Of a stretch of DNA of 64,000 nucleotides, positions 33,883 through 43,242 are shown in pieces. The notes beneath the pieces are model-generated. The model was not told where the DNA came from. It searched no databases and saw nothing but the letters and a program-made list of their open reading frames with translations. Every line of letters starts with the position of its first letter. The first letter of the stretch is position 1. A program made the position numbers and the translations under genes. The DNA lies in NCBI RefSeq assembly GCF_051201685.1, contig NZ_CP179213.1, positions 1,860,001-1,924,000 of the forward strand. The letters are read 5' to 3'. Origin of the DNA: Luminiphilus sp051201685. GTDB lineage: Bacteria; Pseudomonadota; Gammaproteobacteria; Pseudomonadales; Halieaceae.

Positions 33883-34749
33883 ATGGATAAAATAACGTCA
33901 CAACTCGCCCAACTTTTTTCGCAGCACCCTCGCTGGCTGGTATTAACTGGCGCCGGCATCAGTGCTGATTCAGGCATACCTACCTATCGGGATAACAAAG
34001 GCACTTGGCTACGCAACCGCCCAATCCAGCATCAGGAATTCATTCAGAGTTTTGAAGCCCGACAACGCTACTGGGGGCGATCAATGGTTGGATGGCCTAA
34101 CATTCGAGACTCGCAAATTAATGCTAATCATCGGGCCGTAGCCGATTTCGAACGCTCTGGCAGAACAACTCTGGTAGTCACCCAGAATGTCGATCGATTA
34201 CATCAATCTGCTGGCAGTCAGAATGTTGTCGATCTCCACGGACGTCTAGATCGCGTCGTCTGCCTAGACTGCGGGGCCGGCTACGACCGCCAACGGGTTC
34301 AAAGCGAGCTAGAAAAACTCAATCCACAGCATCGTGGTTTTGAATTGGCAGCTCGCCCAGATGGTGACGCTGACCTATCGCCAGATCAGGTTACTAACAT
34401 CACAGTATGGGATTGCGAGGCCTGTAGCGGCATGCTCAAACCCGATGTTGTTTTTTTCGGAGGCACCGTGCCCCGAGAACGTGTCAAACGCTGTCAGGAT
34501 GCGTTGACCGAGGCTGATGGGCTGTTAGTTATCGGAAGTTCCTTACAAGTGTTTTCGGGCTTCCGCTTTTGCCGGCAGGCGATCGATCAAGGAAAGCCTC
34601 TCGTGGTACTTAACGAAGGCAAGACCCGCGCTGACGCCATCGCCACTCTGAAGATTAATGCTGGGGCACTCGGACGCTTTCGCGACATCACCACGTCCCT
34701 ATCACCACTTACCGAACATTTAGATCACCAAGGAATTAACCATGGCTAA
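33883..34749 (+). CDS. Sir2-family NAD-dependent protein deacylase
   Basis: A 288-residue sirtuin. NAD-binding GAGIS (23-27), TQNVDRLHQ (100-108), catalytic His119 in DLHGR, a zinc site of two CxxC pairs (Cys127/130 and Cys178/181), and the later GSSL loop. The TQNVDRLHQSAGS context is closest to the class II (SIRT4-like) group. It removes acyl groups from lysines using NAD+; the target is unknown. It overlaps phrB by eight bases, so the two are translated together, which hints at a role in the light or DNA-repair response. Confidence 0.93.
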   Translation: MDKITSQLAQLFSQHPRWLVLTGAGISADSGIPTYRDNKGTWLRNRPIQHQEFIQSFEARQRYWGRSMVGWPNIRDSQINANHRAVADFERSGRTTLVVTQNVDRLHQSAGSQNVVDLHGRLDRVVCLDCGAGYDRQRVQSELEKLNPQHRGFELAARPDGDADLSPDQVTNITVWDCEACSGMLKPDVVFFGGTVPRERVKRCQDALTEADGLLVIGSSLQVFSGFRFCRQAIDQGKPLVVLNEGKTRADAIATLKINAGALGRFRDITTSLSPLTEHLDHQGINHG

Positions 34750-36187
34750 TGCTTCACTGTACTGGTTTCGACACGACCTGCGTCTTGCAGACCTACCCGG
34801 TTTAATCGCCGCCTCTAAGGCTGGCCAAGTGATCCCGGTATTTATTTGGGATGAGGCATTGGGGGGTGATTGGAAAATGGGGGGCGCTAGTCAGTGGTGG
34901 CTGCATTACAGCCTCCAGTCATTAGCCGCAGATTTAAGCGCGGCTGGAAGCCGGCTAATTTTGCGACGTGGTGAAACCGTGCAAGTCCTAGCTGAGCTGC
35001 TCGCAGAGACTGGAGCGCAGGATATCTTTGCCAGTCGCCAGTACCAGCCGTGGGCAGCCGATCTTGAACAGAAAGTTCGAGACGTCACCGAATCTTCAGG
35101 TGGCCAATTCAAACGATATCCTGGAACGCTGCTATTTGAGCCGGAAAATGTAAGAACTGGTGGTGGGACCCCTTTTAAAGTATTCACTCCGTTTTGGCGC
35201 GCCTGTCTAAAGCAGCCAGCTCCGGCCCAACCTCAGCCCACGCCCACGCTGCTTAGCCCAGATACCTGGCCCTGTTCAGACGAACTTGCCTCTTGGCCGT
35301 TGTGCCCTAAACAGCCCAATTGGGCAGAAAATTGGGAGGCGCTTTGGCAACCCGGAGAGGCCGGTGCCAGTCACGCTTTGAACACATTTTTAGAGAGCCA
35401 CGTCGATAGCTATGGCGATGGCAGGGACTTTCCGGCCCAGCCCAACACCTCACGCTTGTCTCCCTTCTTAAAATTCGGCGAAATCTCGCCGCGACAAGTT
35501 TGGTGGACAGCTCAGAATGCCAAACAAAGCAGTCCCGACGAGGCCGGCTCGATCGATAAATTCCTCTCAGAAATTGGCTGGCGCGAGTTCTGCAATCATC
35601 TTGTGGCACAGTTTCCCGCAATGCCTGACAGAGCTTTTAATCCCAAGTTTGAGTATTTTCCATGGCAGATCCACGCGAGCAATTTAGTGGCTTGGCAACA
35701 GGGCAATACCGGCTACCCCATTGTTGATGCGGGGATGCGAGAACTTTGGCAAACGGGGTTCATGCACAATCGTGTGCGCATGGTCGTCGCTTCCTTTCTG
35801 ACTAAACACCTACTGACCCACTGGCGTGAGGGGGAGCAATGGTTTTGGGACTGCCTGTTAGATGCCGACCTCGCCTCAAATGCCTGTAGCTGGCAGTGGG
35901 TTGGCGGTTCGGGAGCCGACGCCTCCCCCTATTTTCGAATTTTCAATCCAATAGCTCAGGGAGAGAAATTCGATAAAGCAGGTGCCTACACACGCCGTTG
36001 GGTTCCTGAGCTGGCGGAGATGCCCGATAAGTACCTATACAAACCCTGGGAGGCACCCGAGTTAACGTTACGGGCCGCTGGGGTGGAGCTGGGCACAACC
36101 TATCCAAACCCCATTGTTGATCATCGCACCGCCAGGGAAAGTGCGCTCGAGGCTTATGCGACACTGAAAAACGTTAGCGTGGCCTAG
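34742..36187 (+). CDS. phrB: deoxyribodipyrimidine photolyase
   Basis: A 481-residue class I CPD photolyase that uses blue or near-UV light and reduced FAD to split cyclobutane pyrimidine dimers. The N-terminal antenna domain begins SLYWFRHDLRLADL. The FAD domain has SRLSPFLKFGEISPRQVWW, FLSEIGWREFCNHL, the MRELWQTGFMHNRVRMVVAS stretch, DADLASNACSWQWVGGSG and the NP...FDKAGAYTRRW end, with tryptophans of the electron-transfer chain visible. It is co-translated with the sirtuin gene. It ends four bases into the convergent cyclase gene. Confidence 0.96.
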   Translation: MANASLYWFRHDLRLADLPGLIAASKAGQVIPVFIWDEALGGDWKMGGASQWWLHYSLQSLAADLSAAGSRLILRRGETVQVLAELLAETGAQDIFASRQYQPWAADLEQKVRDVTESSGGQFKRYPGTLLFEPENVRTGGGTPFKVFTPFWRACLKQPAPAQPQPTPTLLSPDTWPCSDELASWPLCPKQPNWAENWEALWQPGEAGASHALNTFLESHVDSYGDGRDFPAQPNTSRLSPFLKFGEISPRQVWWTAQNAKQSSPDEAGSIDKFLSEIGWREFCNHLVAQFPAMPDRAFNPKFEYFPWQIHASNLVAWQQGNTGYPIVDAGMRELWQTGFMHNRVRMVVASFLTKHLLTHWREGEQWFWDCLLDADLASNACSWQWVGGSGADASPYFRIFNPIAQGEKFDKAGAYTRRWVPELAEMPDKYLYKPWEAPELTLRAAGVELGTTYPNPIVDHRTARESALEAYATLKNVSVA

Positions 36188-36987
36188 TCATTTTTTTCGG
36201 CGTCGTCATCAATGATGGCGACCGCCCGGGTCCACCCTGCCGACCCGCCCCTGACCTTGTGGGGGAAACAGCTCACGGTGAACCCATGATGCGGCAACGC
36301 CTCTAAATTGTGGAGCTTTTCAAGATGACAGTAGCCCACATCGCGGCCCGCTTTATGTCCCTCCCAAATAATACTGGCATCCTTGTCCGCTGCGTAGCGC
36401 TCGGCAGTGTAACTAAATGGAGCATCCCAGCTCCAAGCATCAGTACCCGTCACGCGGATACCCTGATCCAATAAATATAGGGTTGCTTCGTAACCCATAC
36501 CGCAGCCTTTATTGACATAATCAGGCTGTCCATAGGCTTTACCAGCCGCCGTGTTGATTAAGACAATTTCCAGAGGCTGAAGCGTGTGGTTAATACGCGC
36601 GAGCTCCGCTTCCACATCGGCAGCGGTCACCACATAACCATCGTCTTTGTCACGAAAATCGAGTTTTACCCCCGACTGAAAACACCACTCTAAGGGCACC
36701 TCATCAATGGTGATTGCACGTTCTGGGTGCCCGTCTTTGCCATTCATCGTACTGTGGTAATGGTAAGGGGCGTCAAGGTGAGTCCCGTTGTGGGTGCAAA
36801 GCTGAACAAATTCCACGGCCCAGCCCTCAGAGTCCGGAAGCTCATCACTTTCTAGACCGTCAAAAAATAGCTTTACCTGCTCGGCACCTGCATCGTGTCG
36901 GATATACTCGATTTTGGGCTGCATCATAGGGGGGTCACTAATGACATCGTTTTCGAGATATATCGAAAGATCAATAAAGCGTCGCAT
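36184..36987 (-). CDS. cyclase-family (kynurenine formamidase-like) hydrolase
   Basis: A 267-residue cyclase-family (PF04199) metal-dependent hydrolase. The signature HNGTHLDAPYHYH carries the metal ligands; FIDLSIYLENDV is the usual N-terminal strand, and the GCGMGYEATLYLLDQGIRV helix follows. Such enzymes include formylkynurenine formamidase, isatin hydrolase and other amidases; isatin hydrolase-like features (long N-terminal arm) seem closer than KynB, but no tryptophan genes are nearby. It is convergent with phrB (four-base overlap). Confidence 0.87.
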   Translation of the reverse strand: MRRFIDLSIYLENDVISDPPMMQPKIEYIRHDAGAEQVKLFFDGLESDELPDSEGWAVEFVQLCTHNGTHLDAPYHYHSTMNGKDGHPERAITIDEVPLEWCFQSGVKLDFRDKDDGYVVTAADVEAELARINHTLQPLEIVLINTAAGKAYGQPDYVNKGCGMGYEATLYLLDQGIRVTGTDAWSWDAPFSYTAERYAADKDASIIWEGHKAGRDVGYCHLEKLHNLEALPHHGFTVSCFPHKVRGGSAGWTRAVAIIDDDAEKND

Positions 36988-37054
36988 AACTGAGTCTCGT
37001 ATAGTTTGGCTCGTACAAGGTTAACTGCTGTTATGCAATTCGGCGAGTAGATTC

Positions 37055-38314
37055 ATGTCTGTTAAAACAGGTCTCATTTTGGCGGGCGGTGGTGCCCGTG
37101 CCGCTTATCAGGTCGGTGTGTTGCGCGGCGTCGCTGAGTTGCTGCCGCCGAGCATTCAGCAACCCTTTCCAATTATCACGGGCACATCAGCCGGTGCGAT
37201 AAATGCCCTCGGGCTTGCTGGGCGCTCTGGGTCATTTCGCAGTAGAACGCGGGCGCTAGCGGCTGTTTGGGCGTCCCTAGACAGCGATGCGGTATATCGA
37301 ACCGACGCTCGGGGTGTAATAGGCAACGCCTTTCGTATGCTTTGGGCTCTCCTGAGAGGTAACCACGATGGGCAACGGCCTCTAGCGCTACTCGACAACA
37401 GCCCTTTACGAAAGCTGCTGAATGATATTATTGAGTTTGAGCGCGTCGACGCGGCCATAGCCAAGGGAGAACTGGAGGGGCTGGGGATTACCGCCATGAA
37501 CTACACCAATGGCCACTCAACCACTTTTTTTCAAGCTCAAGACCATGTCCAGCCTTGGACCCGCGCTCATCGTCGAAGTGCCCCCTGCAAGTTAAATGTT
37601 GATCACCTCATGGCGTCCTCGGCACTACCCACCCTGTTTCCCTCTGTCCGACTCGACCAGCACTTCTTCGGTGATGGTGCACTTCGACAATCGCGACCTT
37701 TAAGCCCCGCTATAAGACTAGGAGCCGAACGGCTCTTTATCATCGGCGTTAGTGAAAGCGGTGACGATTTTGAGAGCGACCCCCATCCTGAAATTGCTCC
37801 AACCATTCCACAAGTTCTGGGACAGATGCTAAATGCCGTCTTTTTAGATTCAATACAAACAGACCTCGAGTCTCTGCAAAGAATTAACGCGCTAGTTGCG
37901 CCTTTGAATCCAAAACAGCTCCAGGCAGCCGAGTTGAGTAATATGCGGGTGATTGACACGCTGGTGATCTCACCCACTCGCTCCCTCAGTGAATTGGCGC
38001 GGGAATACATCAACGAGCTGCCACGGTCGATGCGCTGGTTCCTACAAAAAACCGGATCAATAAAAACCACAGGTTCAGGAGGGGCTCTGTCCTATATTTT
38101 ATTTGAGCCCGGATACTGCCAGCGGCTCATGCAATTGGGTTACGACGATACGATGGCTCAGGCCGGGGCTGTTCGGGCTTTTTTTAACGTCGCCGCCCCT
38201 GGGACAGAGCAGAACAAAAATGTCCCACCACAACATCGAGGCGTTACCACTGGGCACAGTAGCCTGACCAAACGGTGGCTGCATCTGATTGGCAGAAGGC
38301 GCACAAACGTTTAG
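37055..38314 (+). CDS. patatin-like phospholipase
   Basis: A 419-residue patatin-domain lipid acyl hydrolase. The oxyanion loop is GGGARAAYQVGVLRG (11-25), the nucleophile is Ser45 in TGTSAGAIN, and the catalytic Asp lies in FFGDGALRQ, giving the Ser-Asp dyad. The C-terminal 200 residues are typical of the bacterial RssA-like/DUF3336-free group and carry no membrane segment. No signal peptide is present, so it probably acts on inner-membrane phospholipids or lipid stores from the cytoplasm. Confidence 0.9.
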   Translation: MSVKTGLILAGGGARAAYQVGVLRGVAELLPPSIQQPFPIITGTSAGAINALGLAGRSGSFRSRTRALAAVWASLDSDAVYRTDARGVIGNAFRMLWALLRGNHDGQRPLALLDNSPLRKLLNDIIEFERVDAAIAKGELEGLGITAMNYTNGHSTTFFQAQDHVQPWTRAHRRSAPCKLNVDHLMASSALPTLFPSVRLDQHFFGDGALRQSRPLSPAIRLGAERLFIIGVSESGDDFESDPHPEIAPTIPQVLGQMLNAVFLDSIQTDLESLQRINALVAPLNPKQLQAAELSNMRVIDTLVISPTRSLSELAREYINELPRSMRWFLQKTGSIKTTGSGGALSYILFEPGYCQRLMQLGYDDTMAQAGAVRAFFNVAAPGTEQNKNVPPQHRGVTTGHSSLTKRWLHLIGRRRTNV

Positions 38315-38350
38315 AGTCACGTCTCCAAAAAAGCCTTTCTGGGACAACCA

Positions 38351-39751
38351 ATGCGCTCAATTCTTGCGGTTCTTTTGTCAGTCTTTACAGCGACGGTCTC
38401 TGCTACGCCCTTCCCCTCGACCTATCAGCCTTTACCCTCGTCTCCGACGCTAATTACCAACGCGACCATTTTGACCGGGGATGGTCGGCGACTTGACGAG
38501 GCCGATATGTATATCTCGGATGGAAAAGTTGTTTGGGTGGGTGAAGGCACGGCACCAAGCGAAGGCGTTAATACGATTGATGCATCTGGCAAATGGTTAA
38601 CCCCGGGCATTATTGATGTGCATTCACATCTGGGCGTTTACCCTAGCCCGGGGGTTTCTGCCCATTCAGACGGCAATGAGGCTACCGCCCCCGTCACTGC
38701 TGAGGTATGGGCAGAGCACAGCGTGTGGCCACAAGACCCAGGGTTTTCTAGAGCTATCGCGGGCGGCATTACCACGCTGCAAATATTACCAGGGTCTGCA
38801 AATCTATTTGGCGGCCGCAGCGTGACGCTAAAAAATATTCCCAAAAATACCTACCAAGCGATGAAGTTTCCCGGTGCCCCTTATGGCTTGAAAATGGCCT
38901 GCGGTGAAAATCCCAAACGTGTGTATGGCGGTAGAAAGCAAGCCCCATCTACTCGTATGGGTAATGTCGCGGCCTACCGTGCCTCATGGATTCGTGCCCA
39001 GCGTTATATTCGAGACTGGGAGCAATATGATCAAAAGATGGCGAAACAATCAGCCAATGTTGAGGACAGCAGCGACAGCAACAGCGCCCTCGCCGCAGCA
39101 CTTATCAAGCCCCCAAAGCGCGACCTAGAACTTGAAACTCTTGCGGGCGTATTGAAAGGTGAAATTCTTGTTCATATGCATTGTTACCGAGCCGACGAAA
39201 TGATGACTATCCTCGATATGGCTGACGAATTTGGCTACCAGTTGGGTACTTTTCACCATGGTGTCGAGGCTTACAAAATTGCGGATGAGCTCGCCAAAAA
39301 CGACGTTTGCGGCGCACTGTGGGCAGATTGGTGGGGCTTTAAAATGGAAGCCTACGACGGTATTCAGGAGAATATCGCCATGGTTGATAGACCCGAGAAT
39401 AGCTGCGCTATCGTTCACTCAGATTCTGATGAAGGCATACAGCGACTTAATCAGGAGGCCGCTAAAGCCATGAGCAAAGGACAGGCTGCGGGCTTGGACA
39501 TTCCGCCCGAGAGGGCCATACGCTGGATAACCTCAAATGCGGCGAAATCTTTAGGCATCGCAGAACAAACGGGCACCCTAACTCCGGGGAAGATGGCCGA
39601 TGTCGTAATCTGGAATCAAAACCCCTTTAGTGTGTATGCAAAAGCCCAACAGGTGTTTATTGACGGCGCCATGGTTTTCGATCGAGACAACTCTGCCCTG
39701 CAGCCCGTGTCCGACTTTGAACTGGGCCAACTTTTGGAGGCAGCACAATGA
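38351..39751 (+). CDS. exported amidohydrolase (catalytic member of a pair)
   Basis: A 466-residue periplasmic amidohydrolase with signal peptide MRSILAVLLSVFTATVSA. The metal site looks complete: HSH in IIDVHSHLG, later histidines in LVHMHCYRADE and GTFHHGVEA, and an Asp in IVHSDSDEG. The C-terminal AADxVIWNQNPF-type strand (KMADVVIWNQNPFSVY) closes the composite domain. It resembles imidazolonepropionase-like/prolidase-like exported amidohydrolases. Its stop overlaps the start of the next amidohydrolase (ATGA), and the two are nearly certain to be made together. Confidence 0.9.
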   Translation: MRSILAVLLSVFTATVSATPFPSTYQPLPSSPTLITNATILTGDGRRLDEADMYISDGKVVWVGEGTAPSEGVNTIDASGKWLTPGIIDVHSHLGVYPSPGVSAHSDGNEATAPVTAEVWAEHSVWPQDPGFSRAIAGGITTLQILPGSANLFGGRSVTLKNIPKNTYQAMKFPGAPYGLKMACGENPKRVYGGRKQAPSTRMGNVAAYRASWIRAQRYIRDWEQYDQKMAKQSANVEDSSDSNSALAAALIKPPKRDLELETLAGVLKGEILVHMHCYRADEMMTILDMADEFGYQLGTFHHGVEAYKIADELAKNDVCGALWADWWGFKMEAYDGIQENIAMVDRPENSCAIVHSDSDEGIQRLNQEAAKAMSKGQAAGLDIPPERAIRWITSNAAKSLGIAEQTGTLTPGKMADVVIWNQNPFSVYAKAQQVFIDGAMVFDRDNSALQPVSDFELGQLLEAAQ

Positions 39752-40983
39752 AGCTTGGGTTTATTACAGTACTACTGACTTTTTCGTGCTCGATCGCCCT
39801 CGCACAGGACCTGCTCATTATGGGCGCGAACCTGCACACACAAAGTGATGCGGGGGTCATCGAAAACACCGACATTTTGATCAAAGATGGTCGCATCGCA
39901 AAAATTGCACCTAGAATTCCCACCAACAAAATGATCAAAGTCATCAATGCCAACGGTCGTCCCGTCACGCCCGCTCTGTTCGCTGGTGTTACCGTATCCG
40001 GACTCAGTGAAGTAGAGGCTGTTAGTGAAGCGGTAGACAGCAGCTACCGCGAACTTTACACCGAGTTAATGCACCCTGAGTTTGACGTTCGTATAGCCTA
40101 TAACCCGCACTCAAGCGTCATACCGATCACTCGGGTTGAAGGTTTCGGCTTCGCTTTATTGGCGGCTCGAGGCGGCGACAAGACCCTCAGCGGCCATGGC
40201 GGACTTGTTCGATTTGATGGCGGTTACGACAGTTTCGAGGGCAAGCCCGTCGTTTACGTTCAAACCTCTGGCAGGTCAGCAGCCTCTGTGGGGGGCTCCA
40301 GAGTCGCGCATTGGATGTTGCTCAACCAGACTTTTGCTGAAGCCATGACAGACGAGGATCTGACGCTCATCACTCCCCAAGGCGCGGCCCTGCTAAAGAG
40401 CGCCAGTGACGATGGGCTTTTTCTGTTTCATGCCGACCGCGCCGCCGACATTATGCGAGTGCTCGCATTTGCTGCCGAGCATGAGCTATCCCCTGTCATA
40501 CATGGCGGGAGCGAAGCGTGGATGGTCGCGAAATCTCTCGCAGACGCAGGTGTCCCGGTTATTTTGAACCCCCTCGAAAATCTACCAGCAAGTTTTGAGT
40601 CTCTGGGCGCTCGACTCGATAACGCCGCCATTTTGCACAAGGCTGGGGTGCCGATTATCTTCAGCAGTGGTGAGACTCATAACGCGCGTAAGGTACGTCA
40701 GTTAGCCGGTAACGCTGCGGCTAACGGACTCCCCCACAGTGCGGCTCTCGCCGCGATCAGCTCTACACCTGCAGAGGTTTTCGGGGCAGAGCCGCGAAGT
40801 GCATCGGAAGGGGCTCGAGCAGATCTGGTCATATGGAGCGGAGACCCTCTCGAAGTCACTACGCAAGCACAGCAAGTCATCCTTGGCGGTATACCCGACA
40901 CAATGGTGAGCCGGCAGACCTTACTGCGAGACCGCTACCTTGATACTGACAGCGCGATGCCTCGAGCCTACATCAACCCTTGA
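39748..40983 (+). CDS. exported amidohydrolase-like protein lacking the HxH metal motif
   Basis: A 411-residue exported protein (signal peptide MKLGFITVLLTFSCSIALA) with the amidohydrolase composite fold: DILIKDGRIAKIAP at the N-terminus and ARADLVIWSGDPLEVTTQA at the C-terminus. Where the family has PGxIDxHxH it reads TPALFAGVTVSGLSEVE, so both first metal ligands are gone, and the usual Asp is replaced in FSSGETHN. Some histidines remain (FHADRA, VIHGG). It is probably a non-catalytic or altered partner of the preceding amidohydrolase. The overlap supports a complex. Confidence 0.85.
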   Translation: MKLGFITVLLTFSCSIALAQDLLIMGANLHTQSDAGVIENTDILIKDGRIAKIAPRIPTNKMIKVINANGRPVTPALFAGVTVSGLSEVEAVSEAVDSSYRELYTELMHPEFDVRIAYNPHSSVIPITRVEGFGFALLAARGGDKTLSGHGGLVRFDGGYDSFEGKPVVYVQTSGRSAASVGGSRVAHWMLLNQTFAEAMTDEDLTLITPQGAALLKSASDDGLFLFHADRAADIMRVLAFAAEHELSPVIHGGSEAWMVAKSLADAGVPVILNPLENLPASFESLGARLDNAAILHKAGVPIIFSSGETHNARKVRQLAGNAAANGLPHSAALAAISSTPAEVFGAEPRSASEGARADLVIWSGDPLEVTTQAQQVILGGIPDTMVSRQTLLRDRYLDTDSAMPRAYINP

Positions 40984-41136
40984 GGATGTAATGTCTTGGG
41001 GGCAACAAATGGTAAAGAGCACAACGCCTTGAAATTGGGGCGTGCTGGGCCCCGCACCCTGCGACCAGACCCTCAAGTGTCATAGCTGTTAGCAGCGTGT
41101 TCTTAAGGACGCGGCCCCAAGGGCTGCGATTCGTTC

Positions 41137-42564
41137 CTACCGCTGCAACGCCTCGATAAGCGCCGTGGTAGAAAAGCCCTCCACGAAACTCAAGACCTCT
41201 ACGCGTCCGCCATTGGCCAACACGGCATCGGCACCGGCAATCTCTTCAGGGCGATAGTCACCGCCCTTAACCAAAACGTTTGGGGCAATTGCAGCAATTA
41301 ATTCGGCGGGGGTGTCACTCGAAAAGGAAACTACCCAGTCGACACACCTTAGTGCTGCCAGCATCTCCATCCGTGCATCGAGAGGGTTAATTGGGCGAGC
41401 GGGTCCTTTGAGAGCCGCAACTGAAGCATCGTCATTAACCGCCACAATCAGTCGATGCCCCAGAGCCCGGGCACGGCTTAAATAATCGACATGACCTTTG
41501 TGAAGTATGTCGAAGCAGCCATTGGTCATAATGATTTTTTCGCCTGAGGCTTTGGCGGCGGCGACCTTGGACAGCAAATCCTCCTCCGTAAACACCCGGT
41601 CCTTGGATATAAAGGGCGATGGCACATTTGCCGATAAGCCCGCGGTCAGCTCGTCACGGGTAACCGTCGCAGTACCCAGCTTGGCAACCACCAAACCCGC
41701 TGCCACGTTAGCCAGCCGCGTACTATTTTCCAGGCTTTCTCCCGCCGACAGCGCCGCCGCGAGAACAGCGATCACCGTATCGCCTGCCCCCGTGACGTCA
41801 AAAACCTCTCTAGCCTTGGCGGGCAAATGCAGCGGCGGATGCTCCCGCTGTAACAAGGTCATGCCGCGCTCGCTACGAGTGATTAACAGCGCCTCTAACA
41901 TTAAATCGTCGAGAAGCTCTGTACCGCGATCAATGATTTCCGTTTCAGTGTCACAGCGCCCGACAACGGCCTCAAACTCGGCCAAATTCGGTGTCAATAG
42001 CGTTGCACCGCGGTAACGGGTGAGATCCTTGCCCTTCGGATCAATGAGGATCCGCTTGCCCTGTGATTTCGCTTGCTCAATTAAATCCTGAACCTGCGTC
42101 AAAGTCCCCTTGGCGTAGTCACTAAAAATCACGGTGTCGACCGCATCAAGCTGCGCTTTTACAAACCCACTAAAAATGTCATCGGCATAAGGCGCCATCG
42201 TAGATTCAAAATCCATGCGCAACAGCTGTTGATTACGACTCATGACACGCAACTTAACAATAGTTTCTGGGGCTGATGGGCAGACCGCCCACGTTACTCC
42301 TGCAGCCTCAATCACTTTACGGAGCAGGCCTGCTGCCTCATCGTCACCGCATAGGCCGCTCAGCGTCGCTTGACCACCCAATGCGGCGATATTAACGGCA
42401 ACATTGCCCGCCCCACCCGCTCGACAGGCATTATCGTTTACCCGTACCACAGGCACTGGCGCTTCCGGGCTTACGCGATCGGTGCCACCGCTCCAAAAAC
42501 GGTCGAGCATTACATCGCCCACTACCAAGATTGAGCTCGTATCGAACAGAGGACAAAGTGACAT
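41137..42564 (-). CDS. hldE: bifunctional heptose-7-phosphate kinase / heptose-1-phosphate adenylyltransferase
   Basis: A 475-residue two-domain enzyme. Residues about 1-310 are a PfkB-type kinase with VVGDVMLDRFWSG, GGAGNVAVNIAALGG and the GAGDTVIAVLAAAL anion hole; residues about 335-475 are a nucleotidyltransferase with TNGCFDILHKGHVDYL. It phosphorylates heptose 7-phosphate at C1, then forms ADP-D,D-heptose for the LPS inner core. The start at 42564 (MSLCPLF) has AGGG upstream and gives nearly the E. coli length of 477; a start at 42642 would add 26 residues. It follows gmhB by 110 bases. Confidence 0.95.
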   Translation of the reverse strand: MSLCPLFDTSSILVVGDVMLDRFWSGGTDRVSPEAPVPVVRVNDNACRAGGAGNVAVNIAALGGQATLSGLCGDDEAAGLLRKVIEAAGVTWAVCPSAPETIVKLRVMSRNQQLLRMDFESTMAPYADDIFSGFVKAQLDAVDTVIFSDYAKGTLTQVQDLIEQAKSQGKRILIDPKGKDLTRYRGATLLTPNLAEFEAVVGRCDTETEIIDRGTELLDDLMLEALLITRSERGMTLLQREHPPLHLPAKAREVFDVTGAGDTVIAVLAAALSAGESLENSTRLANVAAGLVVAKLGTATVTRDELTAGLSANVPSPFISKDRVFTEEDLLSKVAAAKASGEKIIMTNGCFDILHKGHVDYLSRARALGHRLIVAVNDDASVAALKGPARPINPLDARMEMLAALRCVDWVVSFSSDTPAELIAAIAPNVLVKGGDYRPEEIAGADAVLANGGRVEVLSFVEGFSTTALIEALQR

Positions 42565-42674
42565 AGCGAGACTAACCCTGGCCAACCAACAAACCGCGAT
42601 TGTAACCCGGGCGGGGCGCCGATTTCGCGTATCGCCGCCCATTCTTCATCAATCGTTTAATAGCCAGCACCGTT

Positions 42675-43238
42675 TTATTGCTCAGCGAGCGCTGTTAAAT
42701 ATTTCACCACCTCGGGCAGATCAGTGACCGAAGTTACCCCGTCACCCTCTATCTCGCCTTCAGAAGCGACTTGAAACAAATGGCCGATACCCGCACGCCG
42801 CCCAGCTTCGATATCTGAGGATTTATCACCTACAAGAGCGCAGGCTTCGACCTCTAGCTGCCAATCGTCCACACCGCGTAACACCATACCCGGCTGGGGT
42901 TTACGACAGTCACAGTGTTTTTTGAAGCCCCCTTGGGCCTCCGTCGGATGATGGGGACAGTGATAAATCGCGGTGAGCTGGATATCGTGACCTGCCAAGA
43001 AATCGATTAATTGCGTACTCAAAGCGGCAAAGTCACCCTCGGTATAAAAGCCACGACCAATACCAGACTGGTTAGTCACTATAATTAGCCGATAGCCCAG
43101 CGCCTGCATATCGGCTAACGCCGTGACAACGCCCGGAAGCAATTCGAATTCGGACCATTGTGAGACATAGCCTCGGTCACTATTGATCACACCATCACGG
43201 TCGAGAAAAACCGCTTTTTGGTTTGTCGCCGAAGTCAT
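42675..43238 (-). CDS. gmhB: D,D-heptose 1,7-bisphosphate phosphatase
   Basis: A 187-residue HAD-family phosphatase of ADP-heptose synthesis. The nucleophile motif is FLDRDGVINSD, motif II is VTNQSGIGRG, and the zinc loop CPHHPTEAQGGFKKHCDC is diagnostic for GmhB; VGDKSSDIEAGRRAG is the Mg site. The start at 43238 lies four bases after the gmhA stop; earlier in-frame starts would overlap gmhA in another frame. The order gmhA-gmhB-hldE puts three successive pathway enzymes on one strand. Confidence 0.94.
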   Translation of the reverse strand: MTSATNQKAVFLDRDGVINSDRGYVSQWSEFELLPGVVTALADMQALGYRLIIVTNQSGIGRGFYTEGDFAALSTQLIDFLAGHDIQLTAIYHCPHHPTEAQGGFKKHCDCRKPQPGMVLRGVDDWQLEVEACALVGDKSSDIEAGRRAGIGHLFQVASEGEIEGDGVTSVTDLPEVVKYLTALAEQ

Positions 43239-43242
43239 CGTG

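Noticed and set aside
30356..36187. Sir2 gene as part of an antiphage defence system
   Set aside because: The sirtuin is a full ordinary deacylase co-translated with phrB in a light-type neighbourhood. No nuclease, Argonaute, SIR2-fusion or mobile element is nearby.
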